DNA of 37,752 nt from an uncultured Bacteroidota bacterium. GTDB lineage: Bacteria; Bacteroidota; Bacteroidia; Chitinophagales; Chitinophagaceae. Location of the stretch: NCBI GenBank assembly GCA_903821465.1, contig CAIJLK010000004.1, forward strand, positions 1 through 37,752, written 5' to 3'. A program made the translations under genes and the position numbers. Shown one piece after another: positions 29,658 through 37,617 of this stretch; the first letter of the stretch is position 1, and each line of letters opens with the position of its first letter. The notes under the pieces were generated by a model. That model did not search any database. It saw nothing but the letters and a program-made list of their open reading frames with translations, and was not told the DNA's origin.

Positions 29658-31163
29658 TTGAGTAAAAAAGCGATTATTATCGGTAGTGGATTTGCAGGCC
29701 TATCAGCTGCATCTTTTCTGGCAAAAGCTGGATGGGACGTAACTGTATTGGAAAAACACGATCAGCCTGGTGGTAGGGCGCGACAATTTAAAGCAGAAGG
29801 ATTTACTTTCGATATGGGTCCGAGTTGGTATTGGATGCCTGATGTTTTTGAACGGTATTTTAAACAATTTGGTAGATCGGTTTCGGACTATTACAAACTG
29901 ATCAGATTAGATCCATCCTATCGAATTATTTGGAATGATGGTCCCATGGATGTGCCTGCCGATTACAACGCGTTCAAAAATCTTTTCGACAGTATTGAAC
30001 CAGGAAGTGGTGACCGACTAGATCATTATATTGGGGAAGCTGCTTATAAATATCAGGTTGGTATAAATAAATTGGTCTTCAAGCCTGGACAATCATTGAC
30101 TGAATTTTTAGACAAAGATATTGTCAGTGGGGTTTTTCGTTTAGATGTTTTTAATTCTATCAAAGAGCATGTGGCAAAGCATTTCAGCAATCCCAAGTTG
30201 AAAGAGTTGATGGAATTTCCTGTATTATTTTTAGGGGCTTTACCAGAAGATACACCTGCATTATATAGTTTAATGAACTATGCAGATATTAAAGGCGGTA
30301 CTTGGTATCCCGAAAAAGGAATGTACCAAATTGTGGAAGCCATGTTTCTCCTGGCTGTTGAATTGGGCGTAAAATTCAAATTTGAAGAAGAAGTCATTAG
30401 TGTAAATATTCAAAATAAATCTATTAGTTCTGTCATTGCAAACGCTGTGAAAGAGGGAGTTACTATTCAAAAAGAATATTTTGCCGATGCCATCGTGGCT
30501 GGTGCAGATTACCACCATGTTGAAACCCAAATTTTGCCCCAAGCCTTTCGCTCTTATTCAGATGCCTATTGGGAAAAAAGAATGATGGCACCGGGATGTT
30601 TGATTTATTATGTGGGACTGAATAAAAAACTCGAAGGTATTTTACATCATACTTTATTTTTCGATACTTCTTTTGCAGTACATGGAAATGAAATATATAA
30701 ATCAAAGAAATGGCCTACCGATCCTTTGTTTTATGTGAGTGCAGTTTCTGTTACCGATCCTAGTTCGGCACCAGTAGGCGGGGAGAATTTATTCTTGTTG
30801 ATTCCTGTTGCGGCTGGATTAACAAATGATGACGAAGCTTTGCGGGATTATTATTTCGATATGATCATCGAGCGGATGGAAAAACACTTAGGGCAACCGA
30901 TCAAAGACAGTATTGTATACAAAAGGTCCTACGCCAATAGCGATTTTATAAAAGATTATCATTCTTTTAAAGGGAATGCCTATGGTTTAGCGAACACTTT
31001 GCTACAAACTGCTGTTTTAAAACCGAGCTGTAAAAGTAAAAAATTAAAGAACCTTTTTTATACGGGTCAATTAACCGTTCCCGGTCCGGGTGTTCCCCCC
31101 TGCTTAATTAGCGGTGAAGTGGTTGCCGGAGAAGTAATAAAGAACTTTGGTGAAAAATTGTAA
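29658..31163 (+). CDS. crtI: Phytoene desaturase CrtI
   Basis: A 501-aa FAD enzyme that turns phytoene into lycopene. The N-terminus has the dinucleotide fold AIIIGSGFAGLSAASFLAKA and GGRARQFKAEGFTFDMGPSW; the end has GNAYGLANTLLQTAVLKPSC and YTGQLTVPGPGVPPCLISGE, standard for bacterial CrtI. The start is TTG at 29658, chosen because it begins the fold exactly and no ATG is near. It is 36 bp after the sigma gene and first of the pigment enzymes. Four-step desaturation to lycopene is assumed from the family. Confidence 0.95.
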   Translation: MSKKAIIIGSGFAGLSAASFLAKAGWDVTVLEKHDQPGGRARQFKAEGFTFDMGPSWYWMPDVFERYFKQFGRSVSDYYKLIRLDPSYRIIWNDGPMDVPADYNAFKNLFDSIEPGSGDRLDHYIGEAAYKYQVGINKLVFKPGQSLTEFLDKDIVSGVFRLDVFNSIKEHVAKHFSNPKLKELMEFPVLFLGALPEDTPALYSLMNYADIKGGTWYPEKGMYQIVEAMFLLAVELGVKFKFEEEVISVNIQNKSISSVIANAVKEGVTIQKEYFADAIVAGADYHHVETQILPQAFRSYSDAYWEKRMMAPGCLIYYVGLNKKLEGILHHTLFFDTSFAVHGNEIYKSKKWPTDPLFYVSAVSVTDPSSAPVGGENLFLLIPVAAGLTNDDEALRDYYFDMIIERMEKHLGQPIKDSIVYKRSYANSDFIKDYHSFKGNAYGLANTLLQTAVLKPSCKSKKLKNLFYTGQLTVPGPGVPPCLISGEVVAGEVIKNFGEKL

Positions 31164-31224
31164 GGATTGAACAATACATTCCTATTTCTGTTAATTATAA
31201 TGATAAAACAAAATTTCCAACAGC

Positions 31225-32061
31225 ATGATGAATCTGTTTCATGAAGTGAGTCAGGATTGCAGTAGAATTACTACTGAGAAATATAGCACCAGCTTTTTCT
31301 CGGCCATTAAACTATTACATAAAGACTTTAGAACGCCAATCTGTAATATCTACGGCTTTGTACGTTTCGCAGATGAAATCGTAGACAGTTTTCATGGGCA
31401 TGCCAAAGAAGAATTATTAGCTGATTTTAAAAAATCTACTTACGAAGCAATTGATAAAAAAATTAGTTTAAATCCTATCCTGAATAGTTTTCAAATTACT
31501 GTAAATGAATTTCAAATTGACCATCAACTAATCGATGCTTTCCTCTATAGTATGGAGTTGGATTTGGTTAAGCAGACATACGATAAAGCCGGTTACGAGG
31601 AATATATTTATGGAAGTGCCGAAGTAGTTGGTTTAATGTGTCTTCATGTATTTTGCGCAGGCCATCCAAATCAATACGAAGAATTGAAGCCTTACGCAAG
31701 AAGCCTGGGAGCTGCATTTCAGAAGGTGAATTTCCTACGCGATCTGCGGGCGGATTTTGAGGGACTAGACCGTGTATATTTTCCCGGATGCAATTTTAAT
31801 AACTTCACAGAGGTCGATAAACTAGAGATCGAGCGCGATATTCAAAAGGATTTTGATCATGCGTTTGAAGGAATTCAGAAATTACCAATCAAGGCAAGAT
31901 TTGGGGTATACGTTGCTTTTAAATATTATTTGCAACTCTTCAAAAAGATAAAAAAAATACAGCCACAAAAAATAATGCAACAAAGAATTCGCATACCCGA
32001 CTACGGTAAATTTTTTATACTGGCCAAAGCAGGTATTCGTAGTCAGATGAATATGTTGTAG
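31225..32061 (+). CDS. crtB: Phytoene synthase CrtB
   Basis: Condenses two geranylgeranyl diphosphates to phytoene. The 278-aa product has the two Asp-rich motifs of squalene/phytoene synthases: DEIVD (50-54) in VRFADEIVDSF and DLRAD (173-177) in VNFLRDLRADFEGLDRVYF. SFFSAIKLLHKDFRTPICNI and GSAEVVGLMCLHVF are further family segments. It follows crtI by 61 bp. Two adjacent ATG codons (31225, 31228) are equally possible starts. Confidence 0.95.
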   Translation: MMNLFHEVSQDCSRITTEKYSTSFFSAIKLLHKDFRTPICNIYGFVRFADEIVDSFHGHAKEELLADFKKSTYEAIDKKISLNPILNSFQITVNEFQIDHQLIDAFLYSMELDLVKQTYDKAGYEEYIYGSAEVVGLMCLHVFCAGHPNQYEELKPYARSLGAAFQKVNFLRDLRADFEGLDRVYFPGCNFNNFTEVDKLEIERDIQKDFDHAFEGIQKLPIKARFGVYVAFKYYLQLFKKIKKIQPQKIMQQRIRIPDYGKFFILAKAGIRSQMNML

Positions 32062-32089
32062 TTTCATTATTCATAGTTGATTCAAGTAT

Positions 32090-32623
32090 ATGGAACAGGT
32101 AGTATTAGTTAATGAGCATGATGAAGAGCTAGGGCTAATGGAAAAAATGGAAGCTCATGAAAAAGCTTTGTTGCACAGAGCCTTCAGTGTTTTTGTTTTT
32201 AATAGATCCGGTCAATTATTACTACAGCAAAGAGCCCTTAATAAATACCATAGTGGCGGATTATGGACCAACACCTGTTGCAGTCACCCCCGCCCCAATG
32301 AATCTGTTGCAGATGCCGCAAAAAGAAGACTCATGGAAGAAATGGGTTTCGATACCCCACTCGTTAAAATCTTCGATTTTATATATCAAGCCAGTTTCGA
32401 TAATGGATTAACAGAGCATGAATTTGATCATGTATTTGTAGGGTATTATGATGGTCCTTTTCACCCAAATCCACAGGAAGTCAATGGTACAGTTTATCGC
32501 TCAATGGAAAGTATACAGCATTCCCTCGAATCTAAGGAAGGATTATTTACTGCCTGGTTCGAAATTGTGTTTCCAAAAATGATGGAATGGTGGCAATTGA
32601 ATCTTGCACAAAAAATAGCTTAA
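32090..32623 (+). CDS. idi: Isopentenyl-diphosphate delta-isomerase, type I
   Basis: Interconverts IPP and DMAPP, supplying the starter for isoprenoid chains. The 177-aa Nudix-fold enzyme shows HRAFSVFVFNRSGQLLLQQR, the catalytic Cys region SGGLWTNTCCSHPRP (Cys63/Cys64) and the Nudix-like RRLMEEMGF, with the Glu cluster in TEHEFDHVF (Glu109, Glu111). It lies inside the carotenoid run, 28 bp after crtB, so precursor supply is co-regulated with pigment synthesis. Confidence 0.95.
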   Translation: MEQVVLVNEHDEELGLMEKMEAHEKALLHRAFSVFVFNRSGQLLLQQRALNKYHSGGLWTNTCCSHPRPNESVADAAKRRLMEEMGFDTPLVKIFDFIYQASFDNGLTEHEFDHVFVGYYDGPFHPNPQEVNGTVYRSMESIQHSLESKEGLFTAWFEIVFPKMMEWWQLNLAQKIA

Positions 32624-32641
32624 TTTTCAATCTATAATTTT

Positions 32642-34132
32642 ATGAGCAGCAAAAAAAAAGCCATTGTTATCGGTGCGGGAATTGCAGGCCTTGCATCTTC
32701 CATCAGGCTAGCTGTGCAAGGATTTGAAGTAAGTGTTTTTGAAAAGAATGGATACCCCGGGGGAAAGATCAGTGAATTTAAAATGCAGGGCTATCAATTT
32801 GATGCGGGTCCGAGTTTATTTACCCAACCCGAAAACATAGCAGAACTATTTGAACTAGCTGGTGAAAATATGGATGACAGCTTTCGGTATCAGGCCCTTC
32901 CGATTTCATTCAAATATTTTTATGAGGATGGCACTGTGATTAATGCCTATACAGATAATCGAGCATTTGCCGAAGAGCTAGCGTTTAAGACAGGCGAAAA
33001 AGCCGAAAAATTATTGCGTTATTTGGAAGCCTCTAAAAAATTATATCAAAATATCGCTGGAATTTTTCTAAATAATTCATTACACAAATTCAAAACCTTT
33101 TTTTCCGCGGATATTTTCAAAGCCTTAAAAACCTTTCGTTGGAAATACCTTTTCAAGTCGATGCACGAATTGAATGCCAAGCATTTTAAAAAGCCTCAAA
33201 CGATTCAATTGTTTGATCGCTTTGCTACCTACAATGGCAGTAACCCTTATAAGGCGCCAGGTATGCTAAGTTTAATACCACATCTTGAATTGAATCAAGG
33301 TACCTATTATCCAAAAGGAGGCATGATAAGTATTACTAATGCCTTGTATCAATTGGCTTTAAAGAAGGGTGTAAAATTTAATTTTGATCAACCTGTTGAG
33401 CGGATCATACAAAACGAAACCAACGTGCAGGGAGTAGTGGTGCAGAGTAAGAATATATTCTCAGATCTGGTGGTAAGTAATATGGATGTCTATTTTACTT
33501 ATCAGAAACTATTAATGAACCAGTCGCTTGCAACCAAAGTATTAAAACAGGAGAGAAGTAGTAGTGCCCTGATTTTTTATTGGGGGATCAATCATTCTTT
33601 TCCTGAATTGGAATTACATAATATATTTTTTAGCAAATCTTATCAGGAAGAATTTGTATCGCTTTTCAAAACCAGAACGGCATTTGCAGATCCAACGATC
33701 TATGTAAATATAACTAGCAAAATAGAGCCCGACTTACAGGCGCCAATTGGAAAAGAGAATTGGTTTGTGATGGTAAATGCCCCAGCAAATGTGGGACAGG
33801 ATTGGGCAGGATTAAGAACTCATTATAGAAATGCGATTATTGAAAAACTGAATCGAATATTAGGTGTTGATCTTGCAGAGATGATTGAGGTAGAAGAGGT
33901 GTTAGATCCGGTTATAATTGAAGAAAGAACTGATTCCTATATGGGATCTTTATATGGCACAAGCTCTAATTCAAAAATGGCGGCCTTCTTAAGGCATCCA
34001 AATTTTTCGAATAAGATGAAAGGTTTGTATTTTGTAGGTGGAAGTGTACATCCGGGCGGAGGTATACCTTTGTGTTTGAAAAGTGCTGCAATTATGAGTA
34101 AAATGGTTGCACATGATTATAAGAACAAATAA
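32642..34132 (+). CDS. crtD: CrtD-like carotenoid 3,4-desaturase
   Basis: A second CrtI-superfamily flavoenzyme, 496 aa. It has AIVIGAGIAGLASSIRLAVQ and YPGGKISEFKMQGYQFDAGP at the start, and YFVGGSVHPGGGIPLCLKSA at the end, the C-terminal form seen in 1-hydroxycarotenoid 3,4-desaturases (CrtD) rather than in CrtI (compare PGPGVPPCLIS of the first copy). Next to a cruF-like gene it would desaturate the hydrated end of the carotenoid. The exact bond position is inferred from the gene set; another CrtI-like activity such as a dehydrogenase on a different carotenoid is possible. Confidence 0.83.
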   Translation: MSSKKKAIVIGAGIAGLASSIRLAVQGFEVSVFEKNGYPGGKISEFKMQGYQFDAGPSLFTQPENIAELFELAGENMDDSFRYQALPISFKYFYEDGTVINAYTDNRAFAEELAFKTGEKAEKLLRYLEASKKLYQNIAGIFLNNSLHKFKTFFSADIFKALKTFRWKYLFKSMHELNAKHFKKPQTIQLFDRFATYNGSNPYKAPGMLSLIPHLELNQGTYYPKGGMISITNALYQLALKKGVKFNFDQPVERIIQNETNVQGVVVQSKNIFSDLVVSNMDVYFTYQKLLMNQSLATKVLKQERSSSALIFYWGINHSFPELELHNIFFSKSYQEEFVSLFKTRTAFADPTIYVNITSKIEPDLQAPIGKENWFVMVNAPANVGQDWAGLRTHYRNAIIEKLNRILGVDLAEMIEVEEVLDPVIIEERTDSYMGSLYGTSSNSKMAAFLRHPNFSNKMKGLYFVGGSVHPGGGIPLCLKSAAIMSKMVAHDYKNK

Positions 34133-34153
34133 AAAAATCTGCAGCGCAGGAGC

Positions 34154-34837
34154 ATGAAATTATCGAAACACAATATTGCAACTTTTATTGCCATCTTATT
34201 TCATGTCTGCGGTGTGATAGGGATTTTATTCAGCGATCATAAGGACTGGTTTATACAGAATACAAGCTTCAACCTCATTTTAATGGCGATCTTACTGTTG
34301 TGGAATCAGCCAGAAAAAAACAAAGCATTTTTTGGGTTTCTATTCATCAGTTTTATAGTAGGCATGGGGGTTGAAATGATTGGAGTGAATACGGGTCGCC
34401 TGTTTGGAAACTATCATTATGGCAATCATATGGGTGCTAAATTCAATGCAGTGCCATGGTTAATTGGACTGAATTGGTTTGTGCTAATGTTTTCTTGTGG
34501 TATTGTAATGACGAAGCTGCATCATTGGATCAAAGTGCAGTATGAGGCCGCAGGCATTAGTATGACACCAGTTATTGAAAAAATAAGTCTGGTTTTTGAT
34601 GGGGCTACTATTGCACTTTTCTATGACTGGATTATGGAGCCAGTGGCAATGAAACTTGGTTTTTGGGAATGGAAAGATGGAATAGTGCCAGGCTACAATT
34701 ATGTTTGTTGGTTTTTGATCAGTATGTTTTTACTCTGGGTTTTTAGTAAACTCAAATTCAATCGAGAGAATCATTTTGCGCTCGACCTATTGATTATTCA
34801 AGTCTTATTTTTTTTATCATTAAGAATATTTTTATGA
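34154..34837 (+). CDS. cruF: Carotenoid 1',2'-hydratase, CruF-like
   Basis: A 227-aa membrane protein of the DUF422/CruF family. It has about seven hydrophobic segments and the family motif EMIGVNTGRLFGNYHYGNHM, with FDGATIALFYDWIMEPVAMK and KLGFWEWKDGIVPGYNYVCW further on. CruF adds water across the end double bond of the psi end of carotenoids. It is 21 bp after the crtD-like gene and its stop overlaps the start of crtZ (ATGA, 34834-34837). Hydratase function is by family and context. Confidence 0.85.
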   Translation: MKLSKHNIATFIAILFHVCGVIGILFSDHKDWFIQNTSFNLILMAILLLWNQPEKNKAFFGFLFISFIVGMGVEMIGVNTGRLFGNYHYGNHMGAKFNAVPWLIGLNWFVLMFSCGIVMTKLHHWIKVQYEAAGISMTPVIEKISLVFDGATIALFYDWIMEPVAMKLGFWEWKDGIVPGYNYVCWFLISMFLLWVFSKLKFNRENHFALDLLIIQVLFFLSLRIFL

Positions 34838-35310
34838 TCCCTTATTTGCTCATTACACTTCTAACTTTTTGCATGATGGAAGGTGTAACCTGGTTAACAC
34901 ATCGTTTTATAATGCATGGGTTCTTATGGTATTTGCATGAAGACCATCATAAGAAAGGAACTGGATTCTTTGAAAAAAACGATTGGTTCTTTGTGATTTT
35001 TGCTATACCCAGTTGGCTCTGCATCATGTTAGGTAGTATGAACCAAGTATATTGGGTTGTTGCCATTGGTGCAGGCATTGCCTTATATGGCTTTGCTTAT
35101 TTCTTGGTACATGAAATTATTATCCATCAGCGATTTAAATTATTTACCAGATCAAATAGTAAATATATTAAGGCCATCCGTTGGGCACATAAAATGCATC
35201 ATAAACATATCGGTAAAGAAGAAGGCGAAAGTTTTGGAATGTTAATGGTAGCAAAAAAATATTGGGATAAGATCCGCCGGGATGAGTCTATTCAAAATAA
35301 TCCCCAATAA
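34834..35310 (+). CDS. crtZ: Beta-carotene 3-hydroxylase CrtZ
   Basis: A 158-aa di-iron membrane hydroxylase of the fatty-acid hydroxylase superfamily. The four His motifs are visible: HRFIMH (His23 on), HEDHH (35-39), HEIIIHQR and HKMHHKH. Four hydrophobic helices surround them. It adds the 3-OH group on the beta ring. Its start overlaps the cruF stop by four bases, a sign of translational coupling. It ends 15 bp before crtY. Confidence 0.93.
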   Translation: MIPYLLITLLTFCMMEGVTWLTHRFIMHGFLWYLHEDHHKKGTGFFEKNDWFFVIFAIPSWLCIMLGSMNQVYWVVAIGAGIALYGFAYFLVHEIIIHQRFKLFTRSNSKYIKAIRWAHKMHHKHIGKEEGESFGMLMVAKKYWDKIRRDESIQNNPQ

Positions 35311-35325
35311 TTATTTCTTGTGATC

Positions 35326-36483
35326 ATGGCGCCTAATCATTATCATTATATTATTACTGGTGCCGGTTGTGCAGGGTTGACCTTGCTCATGCGTATGATG
35401 GAGGACCCGTTTTTCGCGGATAAGAAAATTCTTGTAATTGATTGGGAAAAGAAAAACAAAAACGATCGTACCTGGTGTTTTTGGGAAAGGGGCGCAGGTT
35501 TATTTGAATCTATTGTTTTTCATCAATGGAAGGAGGTACATTTTTATTCGGATGATTTCTATAGCAAATTAGACTTGGCGCCTTATCAATACAAAATGAT
35601 CAGGGGAATTGATTTCTATGAAACCGTGCTCAACAAAGCTGCAGCATTTTCCAATATTGAATTTCGTTACGAAACTATCCATTCAATTAAGACAACTAAG
35701 ACACAGGCAATAGTTCAGTTGCAGAACGAAAGTTTTAGTGCAGACTTTATTTTTAATAGCATTCTTTTTGAAAAAGGAAACAAAACACCATCAAAGAAAA
35801 CCTATCATTTAATTCAGCATTTTAAGGGATGGGTAATTCAGACATCGAAAGATTGTTTTGACCCGAATGTGGCAACGCTGATGGACTTTAGAATTAGCCA
35901 GGAAAATGGAACAGCCTTTTTTTATGTGATGCCAACGTCTACTAATTCAGCTTTAATTGAATACACTTTATTTACAGATCGGGTATTGCCAGATTCGTCC
36001 TATGATGTAGCGCTGAGAGACTATATTCTTCAGTATTTATTCATCGATGAATATCAGATTCAGCACAGTGAATTTGGCATAATTCCGATGACCAATCAGC
36101 ATTTCGATTTGCAAGAACAGCGGATTGTTCAAATGGGCACTGCGGGTGGGCAAATAAAGGGGAGTAGTGGCTATGCATTTCAATTCATTCAAAAAAGAAC
36201 TGCCAGTATTATTGAAGGGTTAAAAAAAGCAAAAATCAATTTCGATTCTGTTAGTTTTCAGCAAAAAAAAGGAAATTTGTATGATGCAGTTTTATTAAAC
36301 GTATTGCATCATCATAAAATGCCTGGTCATAAAATATTCGAATCCATTTTTTCGAAAAACAGAACCGCAAGTGTTTTACGTTTTTTGGATAACGAGTCGA
36401 GCTTGTTGGAGGATCTACAAATTATGAATTCAGTGCCTACTACTATTTTTCTTCCTGCTGCCTTGCAGGAGTTGATTCATTAA
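35326..36483 (+). CDS. crtY: Lycopene cyclase CrtY/CrtL-type
   Basis: A 385-aa flavin-dependent lycopene cyclase. The N-terminal nucleotide-binding fold YIITGAGCAGLTLLMRM is followed by NDRTWCFWERGAGLFESIV, and FHQWKEVHFYS and GIIPMTNQHF are typical of Bacteroidota cyclases, with MGTAGGQIKGSSGYAFQFIQ near the end. It forms the beta ring. GTG at 35320 is possible, but ATG 35326 fits the family start better. Because cruF- and crtD-like genes act on the other end, mono-cyclisation is expected. The sugar kinase gene starts 10 bp later. Confidence 0.92.
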   Translation: MAPNHYHYIITGAGCAGLTLLMRMMEDPFFADKKILVIDWEKKNKNDRTWCFWERGAGLFESIVFHQWKEVHFYSDDFYSKLDLAPYQYKMIRGIDFYETVLNKAAAFSNIEFRYETIHSIKTTKTQAIVQLQNESFSADFIFNSILFEKGNKTPSKKTYHLIQHFKGWVIQTSKDCFDPNVATLMDFRISQENGTAFFYVMPTSTNSALIEYTLFTDRVLPDSSYDVALRDYILQYLFIDEYQIQHSEFGIIPMTNQHFDLQEQRIVQMGTAGGQIKGSSGYAFQFIQKRTASIIEGLKKAKINFDSVSFQQKKGNLYDAVLLNVLHHHKMPGHKIFESIFSKNRTASVLRFLDNESSLLEDLQIMNSVPTTIFLPAALQELIH

Positions 36484-36493
36484 AAGCAATCTT

Positions 36494-37423
36494 ATGAGAA
36501 AGATCATCACCATCACATTAAATCCTGCCTTGGATAAAAGTATTGTGATACATGGTTTAGTGCCCGAAAAAAAATTAAAATGTTCAGATGCGGTATTAGA
36601 ACCAGGGGGAGGCGGTATTAATGTAACAAGGGCCATACATAAGCTGGGCGGGCATTCTAGGGCCATGTATTTAGCTGGCGGCTATACAGGTGAAAAATTT
36701 ACAGAACTGGTGAAGGCCGAAAATATACAGTATAAAGTTTTTCATATTAAAGAAGACACAAGAGAAAATTTCATAGCAGTTGATGCCAATACCAACTTAC
36801 AATATCGGTTTGGAATGGATGGTCCAAATGTGGCGGAAGCTGAATGGATGGCTATTTTGGATGCAGTAAATAAAGAACATGATTTAGAATTCATAGTTGC
36901 AAGTGGCAGTTTACCTCCGGGTGTTCCCTTAGATTTCTTTGGAAAACTAGCAACCATTGCTAAGGAAAAAAATGCAAAACTGGTTGTAGATACTTCAGGC
37001 GAACCGCTCAAACATGCCGTTGAAGTTGGTGTGTATTTATGTAAACCTAATATCGGTGAACTAAGTAATTTGGTAGGGAAAGAGCGATTAAAACATGAAG
37101 AGATTTTACCGGCGGCAAAATCAATTATTGCAAAAGGCGGATGCGAAATATTAGCTGTCTCCATGGGTGCACATGGCGCGATGCTGATTACAGCCACAGA
37201 ACATTATGAGGTAAAGACCCCAAAAGTAGAAGTGCATAGTACTGTAGGGGCTGGCGATTCAATGGTGGCAGGCATGCTAATGGGTTTGGCACATCACGAA
37301 TGGGGCTTGCGCGATGTACTCTGTTATGGTGTTGCTGCGGGCACTTCAGCAACGATGGGGCATGGCACCGAGCTATGCAATCTCGAAACCACCAAACGAA
37401 TTTTTGAGCAATTGAGGTATTAA
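36494..37423 (+). CDS. PfkB-family hexose kinase (1-phosphofructokinase type)
   Basis: A 309-aa ribokinase-fold kinase of the FruK/LacC group. It begins ITITLNPALDKSIVIHGLVP, with the substrate-binding EPGGGGINVTRAIHKLGG, the middle ASGSLPPGVP and the C-terminal ATP motif TVGAGDSMVAGM containing the catalytic Asp. Members phosphorylate fructose-1-phosphate, tagatose-6-phosphate or fructose-6-phosphate; which one cannot be told. It is only 10 bp after crtY on the same strand and precedes the tRNA gene, so it is likely co-transcribed with the pigment genes; a metabolic link is speculative. Confidence 0.87.
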   Translation: MRKIITITLNPALDKSIVIHGLVPEKKLKCSDAVLEPGGGGINVTRAIHKLGGHSRAMYLAGGYTGEKFTELVKAENIQYKVFHIKEDTRENFIAVDANTNLQYRFGMDGPNVAEAEWMAILDAVNKEHDLEFIVASGSLPPGVPLDFFGKLATIAKEKNAKLVVDTSGEPLKHAVEVGVYLCKPNIGELSNLVGKERLKHEEILPAAKSIIAKGGCEILAVSMGAHGAMLITATEHYEVKTPKVEVHSTVGAGDSMVAGMLMGLAHHEWGLRDVLCYGVAAGTSATMGHGTELCNLETTKRIFEQLRY

Positions 37424-37437
37424 TCTACTGCAACAAT

Positions 37438-37445
37438 TACATTTG
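37438..37445 (+). promoter_or_regulatory. -7 element of the tRNA-Arg promoter
   Basis: TACATTTG matches TAnnTTTG exactly. Seven bases after its end lies 37452, the first base of the tRNA, so a transcript would begin close to the mature 5' end. ATTG at 37411-37414 could serve as a weak -33. Confidence 0.5.
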
Positions 37446-37451
37446 CAGCAT

Positions 37452-37523
37452 GGCCTTGTAGTACAACGGATAGTATGCGAGTTTCCGAAGCTCTTGATTC
37501 AGGTTCGATTCCTGACGAGGCCA
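37452..37523 (+). tRNA. tRNA-Arg, anticodon CCG
   Basis: A cloverleaf can be folded by eye: acceptor GGCCTTG (37452-37458) with CGAGGCC (37516-37522), D arm GTAC/GTAT around AACGGATA, anticodon loop TTCCGAA (CCG at 37485-37487), a four-base variable loop, and T arm TCAGG/CCTGA around TTCGATT. Position 73 is A and CCA is not encoded. The anticodon stem has one C-T mismatch at its base and a G-U pair near the loop. The D-loop with AACGGATA is typical of bacterial tRNA-Arg. Confidence 0.9.
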
Positions 37524-37533
37524 CAAAGCCCTA

Positions 37534-37612
37534 GCACGAAGTGCCGGGGTTTATTTTTGCGAAGAGGCGAACCAAGCTTGCTTGAGTGAGCCGATGAGCG
37601 AAAATAAACCCC
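37534..37612. repeat. Hairpin tract after tRNA-Arg
   Basis: A small hairpin GCAC-GAA-GTGC (37534-37544) is followed by 15-nt arms, GGGGTTTATTTTTGC (37546-37560) and GCGAAAATAAACCCC (37598-37612), that pair throughout in RNA with one G-U. The 37-nt loop has a short inner stem region (CAAGCTTG). There is no open reading frame of note here. Confidence 0.7.
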
Positions 37613-37617
37613 GCAAC

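Noticed and set aside
29658..34132. Treating both desaturases as duplicate crtI genes
   Set aside because: Their C-terminal motifs differ (PGPGVPPCLIS against GGGIPLCLKSA), and the second lies beside cruF, which fits crtD.
36742..37197. A minus-strand 151-aa frame in the PfkB gene
   Set aside because: It is a shadow of a conserved kinase gene.
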